DNA of 22,792 nucleotides from Ruminococcaceae bacterium UBA1227. Lineage in GTDB: Bacteria; Bacillota; Clostridia; Oscillospirales; Acutalibacteraceae. The stretch lies in contig DBWX01000008.1 in NCBI GenBank assembly GCA_002309175.1, positions 15,689 through 38,480 of the forward strand, in the 5' to 3' direction. Below the pieces are notes generated by a model. The model was not told the origin of the DNA, made no database searches, and was given only the letters and a program-made list of their open reading frames with translations. The translations under genes were made by a program, and so were the position numbers. Shown here piece by piece: positions 13,992-21,739 of this stretch (positions within the stretch are counted from its first letter, which is position 1; every line of letters begins with the position of its first letter).

Positions 13992-15158
13992 ATGAGCTAC
14001 CCCTATGTTTTCATCCACGGCATGCTCGGTTTCGGACAGGACGAGAAGGTCAATGATTATGTTCCCTATTGGGGCATGCTCTCATGCGACCTCGTCAAGA
14101 TGATCAAGGACGGCGGCGGTGAGGCGTGCGCGCCCACAATCTCATCGCTCGGTTCTGCCTGGGACCGCGCGTGTGAGATATACGCGCAGCTTGTCGGCGG
14201 AACCGTTGACTACGGTGCCGCGCACGCAAAGAAGTACGGACATGAGCGTTTCGGCCGTACCTATGACAAGCCTCTGATCCCTGGCTGGGGCCCCGAGAAG
14301 AAGATCCATATCCTCGGCCACAGCTTCGGCGGAGCCACGGTACGCATGTTCTCACACCTCATGGCAAACGGCGCTCCCGAGGAGGTAGCCGAGACAGGTG
14401 ACGATACATCGCCTCTGTTCAAAGGCGACAAGGGCGACTGGATTCAGTCCGTCACCACGATTGCGGGTCCTCACGACGGCACTACCGTAATCACGGCGAT
14501 AGGCATCCTGCTTCCGATACTCAAGGTTCTGACTTTCTTCGGTTTTGCCGGCGCTTTGGGCAATACGGTCGGCAACACCTTCTACGATATGTCCCTTGAC
14601 CAGTGGGGTATCACTTCGAACCCGAAGGAAAAACCCGACATAAAGAAGTTCTTCAGGTTTGACAAAATCCTGAAGGCGATGAACTCCAAGGACAACCTCT
14701 ACTGGGATCTCTCTCTGGGCGGTGCCCGTGAGATGAACGAGAGGCTCGAGATAAACGAGAAGGCCTATAATTTCTCTATCTCAACAAGCAACTCGATGAT
14801 TACGAGAAACGGCAACCACAGGATGAAGATGGCCTCAACCTTCCTGCCCTTCGTCATGACCGGCAACTTTGTCGGCAGACACAGGTTTGACAAGTCAATC
14901 GGAGCGAAGGTCGGCGAGGAGTGGCTCGAGTCTGACGGCTGCTCGAACACGGTCTCAGCTCTTCACCCGAGCGACGAGCCCTATGTTTATTACTATGACA
15001 CCAAGGGCGATGTAAAACGCGGTATCTGGAATGTCATGCCCGTCTACCAGGGCGACCACATGGATGTCGTGGGCGGTTCCGTACGCGGTTTCCTGAATCC
15101 TTACTTCCTGAAGAATTATTATATGAATTACTTCAAGATCCTCGACGGTCTGAAGTAA
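13992..15158 (+). CDS. Family I.5-type lipase without a signal peptide
   Basis: This 388-residue alpha/beta hydrolase matches Geobacillus/Bacillus family I.5 lipases along its length. The nucleophile is S111 in GHSFGG, where relatives have AHSQGG. The acid is D315 in SDGCSNTVS and the base is H356 in YQGDHMDVVG. Candidate zinc ligands D58, H78, H84 and D239 keep the family spacing, inside the WDRACE and HERFGRTY blocks. Relatives are secreted, but here the protein begins directly at YPYVFIHGMLGFG. A stop codon 15 bases upstream in the same frame excludes a missed signal peptide. GGAGAG lies before the ATG. It probably shares the galM transcript and ends at the 15175 terminator. It should hydrolyse acylglycerols or other esters, apparently inside the cell. 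Confidence 0.9.
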   Translation: MSYPYVFIHGMLGFGQDEKVNDYVPYWGMLSCDLVKMIKDGGGEACAPTISSLGSAWDRACEIYAQLVGGTVDYGAAHAKKYGHERFGRTYDKPLIPGWGPEKKIHILGHSFGGATVRMFSHLMANGAPEEVAETGDDTSPLFKGDKGDWIQSVTTIAGPHDGTTVITAIGILLPILKVLTFFGFAGALGNTVGNTFYDMSLDQWGITSNPKEKPDIKKFFRFDKILKAMNSKDNLYWDLSLGGAREMNERLEINEKAYNFSISTSNSMITRNGNHRMKMASTFLPFVMTGNFVGRHRFDKSIGAKVGEEWLESDGCSNTVSALHPSDEPYVYYYDTKGDVKRGIWNVMPVYQGDHMDVVGGSVRGFLNPYFLKNYYMNYFKILDGLK

Positions 15159-15174
15159 TGTAAAATTATACAAA

Positions 15175-15215
15175 AAATCTGCACTCTTTTCTTAAAGGGT
15201 GCAGATTTACTTTTT
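15175..15215 (+). terminator. Strong terminator after the lipase gene
   Basis: A 15-bp stem (15175-15189 / 15194-15208, one G-U) with loop TCTT is followed by TTTTT at 15211-15215. Its 3' edge overlaps the -35 of the next promoter. Confidence 0.92.
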
Positions 15216-15234
15216 ATAGGTCGCGTACTAAAAT
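15206..15234 (+). promoter_or_regulatory. Promoter of the tocopherol-cyclase-like gene
   Basis: TTTACT (15206-15211) and TAAAAT (15229-15234) are spaced by 17 bases. The -10 covers an in-frame ATG at 15233, so translation must start later, at 15269. Confidence 0.7.
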
Positions 15235-15268
15235 GGAGGTGTACCTATTATTTTCAAGGGGGGATATT

Positions 15269-16450
15269 ATGAGTATTAAAAAGAACTTCTCAATCAAGGA
15301 CCAGAACTGTAATGAGTGTATGCTCAGAGGCAGTTTCAGGACACAGGGCTACGACTGGTGGTGGCATTCAATGACTGCCGTCAATCGTGAGACCGGCGAG
15401 GAGAAACCTTTCTACGTTGAGTTCTTTGTCTGCAACCCGGCGCTCGCCGAGGACAAGCCTGTTTTCGGACAGCTTCCCGAGAATAAGGCGGCCGGCAAGA
15501 AGCCGTCATACCTCATGGTAAATGTCGGCTCATGGGTAGGCAACAAGAAGCAGCTTCACCGCTTCTTCGCATGGAAGGATGTCAACATCCACTACAATGC
15601 CCCTTACAGCGTTCAGGCAGGCGACTGCTACTGCGACGAGTACAAGACTTACGGCAGCATTTCTCTCTCAGAATCCGAGGTCGCAGAGCATCCTGAGTAC
15701 CTGTGCGATGCAGGTACCGTCTCATGGGATATCACCATTGAAAAAGACATAGCCTGGAACGTAGGCTACGGCACAAGTTGGCTTATGAGAAGACTCAACG
15801 GTTTTGAGATGTACTGGCATGCCGAGGGTATGAAGTCCTACTACAAGGGCACGATCACACTTGACGGCGTCATCTATGACCTCATTCCCGAGCGCTCATA
15901 CGGTTATGCCGACAAGAACTGGGGCTCAAACTTCACGACACCGTGGGTATGGCTCTCATCCTGTGACTTAAAGTCAAACATCACCGGAAAGAAACTTGAA
16001 AACTCCGTATTTGACATAGGCGGCGGCCAGCCGAAGGTATTCGGCATCCGCTTCCCGAGAAAGCTTCTCGGCGGTTTCTACTACGAGGGTGACTGCTACG
16101 AGTTCAACTTCTCAAAGCTCTGGACAAACTCCAAGACGAAGTTTGAGGGCTATGAGACGGATGACGAGATAGTATGGCATGTCGATCAGAAGTCCTCAAG
16201 CGGCCGTCTTATCACTGACATCCGCTGCAAGAAGGAGGACATGCTCAACATCAAGTACGAGTCACCTGACGGAGCATTCCGCCACCAGAGACTCTGGAAC
16301 GGCGGCAACGGCTACGGTGATCTCAAGCTCTACAGGAAGAAGTTCCCGTTCCGTTACGAACTTGTCGATGATATTCATGCCGAGCATATCGGCTGTGAGT
16401 ACGGCGAGTACGATCATCCGGAACCCTATGAAAAGGGAAGAAAGAAATAA
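15269..16450 (+). CDS. Tocopherol cyclase / CrtC-AttH-like lipocalin-fold protein
   Basis: This 393-residue protein has the motif GYADKNWG (212-219) followed by FTTPWVWLSSCDL. This is the hallmark of the tocopherol-cyclase and CrtC/AttH group of double-lipocalin proteins. The rest is rich in Trp, Tyr and beta-strand patterns, for example GYDWWWHSM (27-35), YLMVNVGSWVG (81-91) and GFEMYWHAEG (178-187). There is no signal peptide or membrane helix. Plant members cyclise tocopherol precursors and CrtC hydrates carotenoids. An anaerobe of this kind should make neither, so the substrate is probably another hydrophobic molecule. AAGGGGGGA lies five bases before ATG 15269. It has its own promoter and terminator but sits beside the lipase. 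Confidence 0.72.
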   Translation: MSIKKNFSIKDQNCNECMLRGSFRTQGYDWWWHSMTAVNRETGEEKPFYVEFFVCNPALAEDKPVFGQLPENKAAGKKPSYLMVNVGSWVGNKKQLHRFFAWKDVNIHYNAPYSVQAGDCYCDEYKTYGSISLSESEVAEHPEYLCDAGTVSWDITIEKDIAWNVGYGTSWLMRRLNGFEMYWHAEGMKSYYKGTITLDGVIYDLIPERSYGYADKNWGSNFTTPWVWLSSCDLKSNITGKKLENSVFDIGGGQPKVFGIRFPRKLLGGFYYEGDCYEFNFSKLWTNSKTKFEGYETDDEIVWHVDQKSSSGRLITDIRCKKEDMLNIKYESPDGAFRHQRLWNGGNGYGDLKLYRKKFPFRYELVDDIHAEHIGCEYGEYDHPEPYEKGRKK

Positions 16451-16453
16451 AAT

Positions 16454-16485
16454 AAAAAGGTGAGCCGGAAGGCTCACCTTTTTTT
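16454..16485. terminator. Bidirectional terminator
   Basis: A 13-bp stem (16454-16466 / 16471-16483) with a GGAA loop has A-rich and T-rich ends, so it serves both the gene to the left and the convergent trkH gene. Confidence 0.93.
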
Positions 16486-16488
16486 GTT

Positions 16489-17973
16489 CTATTTACGTTT
16501 TAAGAGTTCTTTTATTTCAGTGATGATGCGCGTGCCGCTTAAGATGAAGATGTAGATTTCAAGTCGTGCAATAAGCATGCCTATCATGATTATCCACATT
16601 GAGGCATTGCTCATGTCGCGGCCTACTATACCCGAGGACATGCCTACGGTGCCGAGGGCCGAGAAGAACTCGATGAAGCTGTCCTTGAAGTCGTAGCCGC
16701 ACAGCGAGAGGGCAAAGGTGCCCACGAAGCCTATTGCGAGGTACATGAGTATATAGGTGTTGTTTGCGCTCTGTTCCTCTCTGGTGAAGTTCTCCTTTTT
16801 GCCGAAGTGGTAGAAGAAACGGCCTCTGTGTATTCTGTTTGATTCAGCGGCACTGCGTGTTTCGTAGTAGATGCTGCGAAGGCCCAGGGAAACCCTGTAC
16901 GCCTTCATACCGCCGGCGGTTGAACCGGTGTTGCCGCCTATGAACATGAGTATTATGAGCGGCATCAGCGCGAAGGTCGATCTCGGGAAAAAGTCATCCA
17001 CCGTTGAGAGACCGGTGGTCGTGATTACCGCGACAACCTGGAATACCGCATTGTCTATGGCGCTGGGAAGGTGCTCACAGATTCCGTTCGCGAAGAGCTG
17101 GCCGATGACTATCGGTGTCGTAACCGCTATGAAGAAGAGCGTGACCAGGGTCTCACTGTTTTTGAAGACACTCTTGAACTTGCCTCTGAAGAGGAGCATC
17201 GTGGCCATGAAATTTGTTGCGCCGAGCATCATCAGTATGACTGTGGTTATGTCGACGGGTACATTGTGCCAGAAGCCTATGCTCTGTGCCTTTGTAGAGA
17301 AGCCGCCCGTGGAGACGGCGGAAATTGCGTGGTTGATTGAGTCGAACAGGGGCATGCCGAATATGGTATAGAGAATAGTGCCGCCTGTTATGAGTCCGAG
17401 GTAAATTACGATAATGGTTCTTGCCGAGTAGGATACGCTCGGCTCGATTTTATCGAGGTGGCCTTCGGCTTTGAAGAGCTGCATTCCGAAGGTGTTTGAA
17501 ACCACGAGACTGAGTATGAGTATGAGGCCTACGCCGCCGAGCAGGTGAAGGAGTGAGCGGTAGAGGAGGACCATATGTGACACCGTGTTGAAATCGGTTA
17601 CGGTGAAGCCGGTCGTCGTAAAGCCGCTTGTCGACTCGAAGAGCGCCTGCGTGAAGGTGTAGTCCTTGGTTAAATAGAAGGGTATTGATCCTATGAAGAT
17701 AGAGATAATCCAGATAAGGAGCGTGACGACCGGCGCGCTGTTTCTTTTCAGCTCGGCGACCTTGTAATCCTGTGTGAAGAGCCTTATGAGATATCCGATG
17801 AAGAGATAGGCTACGCCGGGAATGGCGAAGTATTGCATCAGGTCTTTCTCCTCAGGGTAGAAAATGAAGAGGAGGGACGGTATGACCGTGACTATGCCTA
17901 CCATGAATATCGGGTATGAAAGACACTTTAGAATACCCATGTAATAGGATTTGTTCAGATCTTTTTTCTCCAT
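16489..17973 (-). CDS. trkH: Trk-type potassium uptake membrane subunit (TrkH)
   Basis: This 494-residue integral membrane protein has four repeated pore loops. The selectivity segments are TSGFTTTGFT, VSTGGFST, ITTTGLST and LGTVGMSSG. The GNTGSTAGGMKAYR loop after the third pore is diagnostic. It forms the K+-conducting subunit, normally gated by a cytosolic TrkA/KtrA ring protein, which is not encoded in this window. The C-terminal RLEIYIFILSGTR is conserved. ATG 17973 was chosen. A TTG at 18018 is possible, but its ribosome site is poor and it overlaps the -35 of the divergent gene. Neither start has an ideal Shine-Dalgarno sequence. Confidence 0.9.
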   Translation of the reverse strand: MEKKDLNKSYYMGILKCLSYPIFMVGIVTVIPSLLFIFYPEEKDLMQYFAIPGVAYLFIGYLIRLFTQDYKVAELKRNSAPVVTLLIWIISIFIGSIPFYLTKDYTFTQALFESTSGFTTTGFTVTDFNTVSHMVLLYRSLLHLLGGVGLILILSLVVSNTFGMQLFKAEGHLDKIEPSVSYSARTIIVIYLGLITGGTILYTIFGMPLFDSINHAISAVSTGGFSTKAQSIGFWHNVPVDITTVILMMLGATNFMATMLLFRGKFKSVFKNSETLVTLFFIAVTTPIVIGQLFANGICEHLPSAIDNAVFQVVAVITTTGLSTVDDFFPRSTFALMPLIILMFIGGNTGSTAGGMKAYRVSLGLRSIYYETRSAAESNRIHRGRFFYHFGKKENFTREEQSANNTYILMYLAIGFVGTFALSLCGYDFKDSFIEFFSALGTVGMSSGIVGRDMSNASMWIIMIGMLIARLEIYIFILSGTRIITEIKELLKRK

Positions 17974-18012
17974 AAAACTTTTAAAAAACCTTCTTTTCAG
18001 GTGATTTTGTGT

Positions 18013-18041
18013 TTGCAAATATCAGCCAATCCCTTTATAAT
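18013..18041 (+). promoter_or_regulatory. Promoter of the ECF S-component gene
   Basis: TTGCAA (18013-18018) and a consensus TATAAT (18036-18041) are spaced by 17 bases. The start is expected near 18048, and ATG is at 18073. No equally good minus-strand promoter for trkH was found in the gap. Confidence 0.75.
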
Positions 18042-18072
18042 GTCATTACTGTTTAAGGAATAGGTGATGTAA

Positions 18073-18693
18073 ATGGCTGCAAAAAAAGGAAAAGTCAGAG
18101 TAGATGACAAAATCTTGAAGCTCACCGAACTTGGTGTGCTGCTTGCGATTATCATTATCATGGCTTTTGTACCCATGATAGGATACATTAAACTCGGTGT
18201 GGTGGAGATAACTCTCATCACGGTGCCCGTAATTATCGGTGCCATGGTGCTGGGACCTGCCTCGGGAGCGCTGCTCGGTTTTGCGTTCGGTCTTACGAGT
18301 TTTCTGCAGTGTGTCTTCGGACTTTCCGCTTTCGGCGTCGCTCTGCTTGAGATAAATCCGCTTTTCGCGTTCCTTGTCTGTGTACCCACGAGAACTCTCA
18401 TGGGCTGGCTTACGGGACTTTTCTTCAAGGCGATAAAGCAGGAGAACATTGTCGGCTATTCGCTCACCGGGCTTGTGGGTTCATTACTCAATACGCTGTT
18501 CTTTATGACAACGCTCATCGCCCTCTACTGGAACACTGAGTTCATGCAGGGCCTTGTGAGCTCGCTCGGTGCAACGGGAGTATTCTCGTTTGTCGTTGCG
18601 CTCGTAGGCATAAACGGCCTTGTTGAGGCTGTCTGCTGCACAATACTCTCAGCGGTTATCTGTAAGGCACTTAATACCTGGTTTAAGAGTTAG
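18073..18693 (+). CDS. ECF transporter substrate-binding (S) component
   Basis: This 206-residue hydrophobic protein has about six helices and the ECF S-component pattern: a basic N-terminus, then the ELGVLLAIIIIMAFVP helix carrying small residues that dock to EcfT, VEITLITVPVIIGAMVLGP, and the NPLFAFLVCVPTRTLMGW block. S components bind one vitamin or trace metabolite and share the EcfA-EcfT energy module, which is not encoded here (group II arrangement). The family features recall vitamin S components such as those for pantothenate, but the ligand cannot be read from sequence and no riboswitch was seen upstream. AGGTGAT precedes the ATG. Its last 11 bases overlap the 3' end of the convergent metallopeptidase gene. 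Confidence 0.85.
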   Translation: MAAKKGKVRVDDKILKLTELGVLLAIIIIMAFVPMIGYIKLGVVEITLITVPVIIGAMVLGPASGALLGFAFGLTSFLQCVFGLSAFGVALLEINPLFAFLVCVPTRTLMGWLTGLFFKAIKQENIVGYSLTGLVGSLLNTLFFMTTLIALYWNTEFMQGLVSSLGATGVFSFVVALVGINGLVEAVCCTILSAVICKALNTWFKS

Positions 18694-19366
18694 TACCTTT
18701 ATTGAGCAGTTTTCTGTACTGTTTCCACTCAGGCATAAATTCATTTAAAATATTTTTGAATTCACTACCATGATTTGGCACGACGGTGTGGGCGAGTTCA
18801 TGCAGAATGACGTATTCAAGACATTCTACAGGATGCTCGGCAAGCCTCACGTTGAGCCAAATCTTTTTTGTCTTGGTGTTGCAGGTGCCCCAGCGGGACT
18901 TCATATCCCTGCTCTGCCATCCGCTGCAGTGAAGGCCCGTATAGGCCTCCCACTTCGGAAGAAGGATTTCAACATGCTCGGTGAGCTCCTTACGGTACCA
19001 CTCGAGAATGAAGGCCTCCTTCTGCTCCTGCGTGCACCCCTCGCGCACTATCAGATCGGCAGTGCCGTTCTCGTGCGCTGTGAGGCTGTATCTCGTGTCT
19101 TCAAGGACACTTAAGGTGTAGAATTCTCCCCAGATGGGAATTCTGTCACCGGTGTCATAGGAGATTACGGGGACAGCCTTTATTTTTTCGACGTTTTCAA
19201 TAATCCAGTCTCTGCGCGCCTCTATGAAAGCCTTTATCTCCTTGTCGGAGACATACTTCGGTGCGGTGACCTTAACGTCGCCGTACGGAGGCTTCACATA
19301 GAGGTGCAGATTTTTTATCTTTTTTCGTTCTACCTCTACGGGTATGTCGTCAAGATAGTAGGTCAT
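18683..19366 (-). CDS. YgjP-like (DUF45) zinc metallopeptidase
   Basis: This 227-residue cytosolic protein has the gluzincin motif H189-E-L-A-H193 in VILHELAHTVVPNHGSEF with a third histidine at H199. It also has the SRWGTC block (157-162) and the N-terminal VERKKIKNLHLYV segment typical of YgjP/DUF45 proteins. The family is predicted to be SprT/WLM-related peptidases. The E. coli member has also been linked to nucleotide hydrolysis, so the true substrate is open. The ATG shares one base with the gpmI stop (TGATG), so it is translationally coupled to a glycolytic gene. No terminator was found after it, only an 11-base overlap with the convergent ECF gene. Confidence 0.9.
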   Translation of the reverse strand: MTYYLDDIPVEVERKKIKNLHLYVKPPYGDVKVTAPKYVSDKEIKAFIEARRDWIIENVEKIKAVPVISYDTGDRIPIWGEFYTLSVLEDTRYSLTAHENGTADLIVREGCTQEQKEAFILEWYRKELTEHVEILLPKWEAYTGLHCSGWQSRDMKSRWGTCNTKTKKIWLNVRLAEHPVECLEYVILHELAHTVVPNHGSEFKNILNEFMPEWKQYRKLLNKGTNS

Positions 19367-20946
19367 CAGTCAACGATGATTGACTCGCCGGTCATCTCGG
19401 GAGGCTGCGGGAGTTCCAGCAGCTTCAGAATGGTCGGGGAGAGGTCGCACAGGCGGCCGCCTGCGCGGAGTTTCACGTCACCGGCGCCTATTACGGCAAA
19501 CGGTACGGGGTTGGTTGTATGAGCGGTGAACGGTGAACCGTCAGGCTCATACATCTTGTCCGAGTTGCCGTGGTCGGCGGTGAGCAGAATTGCGCCGCCC
19601 ATCTTGTTAACTGCCTCCATAAGGCGGCCGAAACATGTATCGACGGTTTCGACGGCCTTTACCGCGGCCTCGAAAACGCCTGTGTGACCGACCATGTCGC
19701 AGTTGGCGTAGTTTATGATGATGACGTTGTATTTGTCGGAAAGGACTGCCTCGACAAGCTTGTCCGTGACCTCGTATGCGCTCATCTCAGGCTTTAAGTC
19801 ATAGGTCGTGACCTTCGGGCTCGGAATGAGGATTCTGTCCTCGCCCTCGTTTACGGTCTCGACACCGCCGTTGAAGAAGAATGTTACATGCGCATACTTC
19901 TCGGTCTCGGCAATGCGAAGCTGAGTCATATGGTTTTTAGCGAGGTACTCACCGAGAGTGTTCTCGAGAGACTGGGGCTTGAATGCCACCTCAACATTGG
20001 GCATGGTTGCGTCATACTGTGTCATGCAGACATAGAAGACGGGGAACCAGTCGTGGTCGAATCCGGTTACTTCCGGATCGACGAATGCCCTGGTTATCTC
20101 ACGCGCGCGGTCGGGACGGAAGTTGAAGAAAATGATGCTGTCATTTTCGTGTACGCGTCCGTCGTCCTCGCGCTCGCAGTAGTCGCAGCGTCCGTCGCAC
20201 TCTGCCTCGCAGTCGATGACTGTGGGCATGACGAACTCATCCGTCAGGTTCTTGCCGTCGGAGTCAACCGTATCATATGAGAGCTCGAGAGCCTTTATGG
20301 GGTCAGCCATGTGTACGCCTTCGCCCTTGACGAATGCGTTGTATGCCTTCTCCACGCGCTCCCAGCGGTTGTCGCGGTCCATGGCATAGAAACGGCCGGT
20401 GAGGGTCGCAAGGCGGCCTACGCCCTCGGCCTTCATGAAGTCGAGGAGCTGACGCACATATTCAATGCCCGAGGTCGGAGGCACGTCACGGCCGTCCAGG
20501 ATGCCGTGGACATATACCTTCTCAAGACCCTCGCGCTTTGCGAGTTTCAAAAGACCGTAGAGGTGGGTGTTGTGGCTGTGCACTCCGCCGTCTGAGAGGA
20601 GTCCCATAAGGTGGAGGGCAGAGTCATTCTTCTTGCAGTTTTCGATGGCCTTTCTGAAAGCTTCGTTTTCAAAAAAGTCACCGTCGTCTATTGATTTTGA
20701 AATACGGGTGAGTTCCTGATAAACGATACGGCCTGCGCCGATATTGGTGTGACCGACTTCGGAGTTGCCCATCTGGCCGTCGGGGAGACCGACATCAAGG
20801 CCCGATGCGCCTATCGTCGTATGGGGGCACTCACTCATTACCTTGTCGATGTTCGGTGTATTTGCGGCTACTATGGCATTGCCGTAGGTTTCCTCCGGCA
20901 CCCAGCCGAAGCCGTCGAAGATACATAGTACTACGGGTTTCTTCAT
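19366..20946 (-). CDS. gpmI: 2,3-bisphosphoglycerate-independent phosphoglycerate mutase
   Basis: This 526-residue manganese enzyme of the alkaline phosphatase superfamily converts 3-phosphoglycerate to 2-phosphoglycerate. The metal ligand D11 in IFDGFGW and the phospho-serine S62 in GQMGNSEVGH are visible. Also present are the mutase-specific LSDGGVHSH, HGILDGRDVPP and FNFRPDRARE blocks and the C-terminal metal site ADHGNSDKM. Length is typical (about 510-530). GAAAGG lies a few bases before ATG, and tpiA ends 11 bases upstream, so it belongs to the pgk-tpiA-gpmI operon. An additional cysteine cluster near residues 223-235 (CEAECDGRCDYCERE) is unusual and could bind metal. Confidence 0.95.
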   Translation of the reverse strand: MKKPVVLCIFDGFGWVPEETYGNAIVAANTPNIDKVMSECPHTTIGASGLDVGLPDGQMGNSEVGHTNIGAGRIVYQELTRISKSIDDGDFFENEAFRKAIENCKKNDSALHLMGLLSDGGVHSHNTHLYGLLKLAKREGLEKVYVHGILDGRDVPPTSGIEYVRQLLDFMKAEGVGRLATLTGRFYAMDRDNRWERVEKAYNAFVKGEGVHMADPIKALELSYDTVDSDGKNLTDEFVMPTVIDCEAECDGRCDYCEREDDGRVHENDSIIFFNFRPDRAREITRAFVDPEVTGFDHDWFPVFYVCMTQYDATMPNVEVAFKPQSLENTLGEYLAKNHMTQLRIAETEKYAHVTFFFNGGVETVNEGEDRILIPSPKVTTYDLKPEMSAYEVTDKLVEAVLSDKYNVIIINYANCDMVGHTGVFEAAVKAVETVDTCFGRLMEAVNKMGGAILLTADHGNSDKMYEPDGSPFTAHTTNPVPFAVIGAGDVKLRAGGRLCDLSPTILKLLELPQPPEMTGESIIVD

Positions 20947-20957
20947 TTTGTCCCTTT

Positions 20958-21725
20958 CTATTTGCTTGCAGCTTTTACTATTGTTGAGAAGTCAGCCGAC
21001 TTCAGGGAAGCGCCACCGATAAGGCCGCCGTCAACGTTGACTTTTGAGAGAAGGCCTTCGGCATTGCCGGCGTTCATGGAACCACCGTACTGAACGGTTG
21101 TTGCCTCGGCAACGTCCTTGCCGTAAACTTCTTCAACGGCGGCGCGGACAAAACCGTTGCCCTCGTCAGCCTGGTCATCCGTGGCAGTGACGCCCGTGCC
21201 GATTGCCCATACGGGTTCATAGGCTATGATGACGTCCTTCATCTGCTCAGCGGTAACATTTGTAAGTGCCATCTTTGTCTGGAACTTGAGGAGTGTCTCG
21301 GTGTAGCCGAGCTCTCTCTGCTCAAGTGTCTCACCGACACATACGATGGGCTTGAGACCCTCGGAGAGGGCTGCAAGTGTGCGGAGGTTGACTGTCTGGT
21401 CGGTCTCACCGAAATACTGTCTTCTCTCGCTGTGGCCGATTACGACGTACTCAACGCCTGCTTCCTTGAGCATTTTAGCGGAGACTTCACCCGTGAAGGC
21501 GCCGCTCTCTTTGAAGTGTACGTTCTCTGCACCGATTTTGATATTTGAACCCTTGGCTGCCTGGGCTGCAGCGGCGATGTCTACGAAGGGTACGCAGAGT
21601 ACTACATCGCAGTCAGCGCCTGCTACGAGCGGCTTCATCTCGTTGATGAGAGCAGTAGCCTCAGAGGGTGTCTTGTTCATTTTCCAGTTGCCGGCTATAA
21701 CGGCTTTTCTTACTTCCTTTTTCAT
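20958..21725 (-). CDS. tpiA: Triosephosphate isomerase
   Basis: This 255-residue TIM-barrel enzyme interconverts dihydroxyacetone phosphate and glyceraldehyde 3-phosphate. Catalytic K15 (AGNWKMN), H98 (VIGHSERR) and E170 (AYEPVWAIGTG) are in place, as are the phosphate-binding YGGSMNAGNA and the C-terminal GGLIGGASL. After the loop-6 region (AIGTGVTAT) it has QADEGNGFVRAAV where QANEVCAFIR is more usual, a mild variation. GAAAGG precedes the ATG. It lies 14 bases after pgk in the same operon. Confidence 0.96.
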   Translation of the reverse strand: MKKEVRKAVIAGNWKMNKTPSEATALINEMKPLVAGADCDVVLCVPFVDIAAAAQAAKGSNIKIGAENVHFKESGAFTGEVSAKMLKEAGVEYVVIGHSERRQYFGETDQTVNLRTLAALSEGLKPIVCVGETLEQRELGYTETLLKFQTKMALTNVTAEQMKDVIIAYEPVWAIGTGVTATDDQADEGNGFVRAAVEEVYGKDVAEATTVQYGGSMNAGNAEGLLSKVNVDGGLIGGASLKSADFSTIVKAASK

Positions 21726-21739
21726 TGCGGTTTCCTTTC

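Noticed and set aside
15243..15261. Third strong copy of the ACCTA-type operator before the tocopherol-cyclase-like gene
   Set aside because: The ACCTATTAT half matches, but the right arm is offset by one base and merges with the ribosome site. Chance similarity is likely.
15233..15268. Upstream ATG for the tocopherol-cyclase-like gene
   Set aside because: It is part of the -10 hexamer. ATG 15269 has a strong ribosome site.
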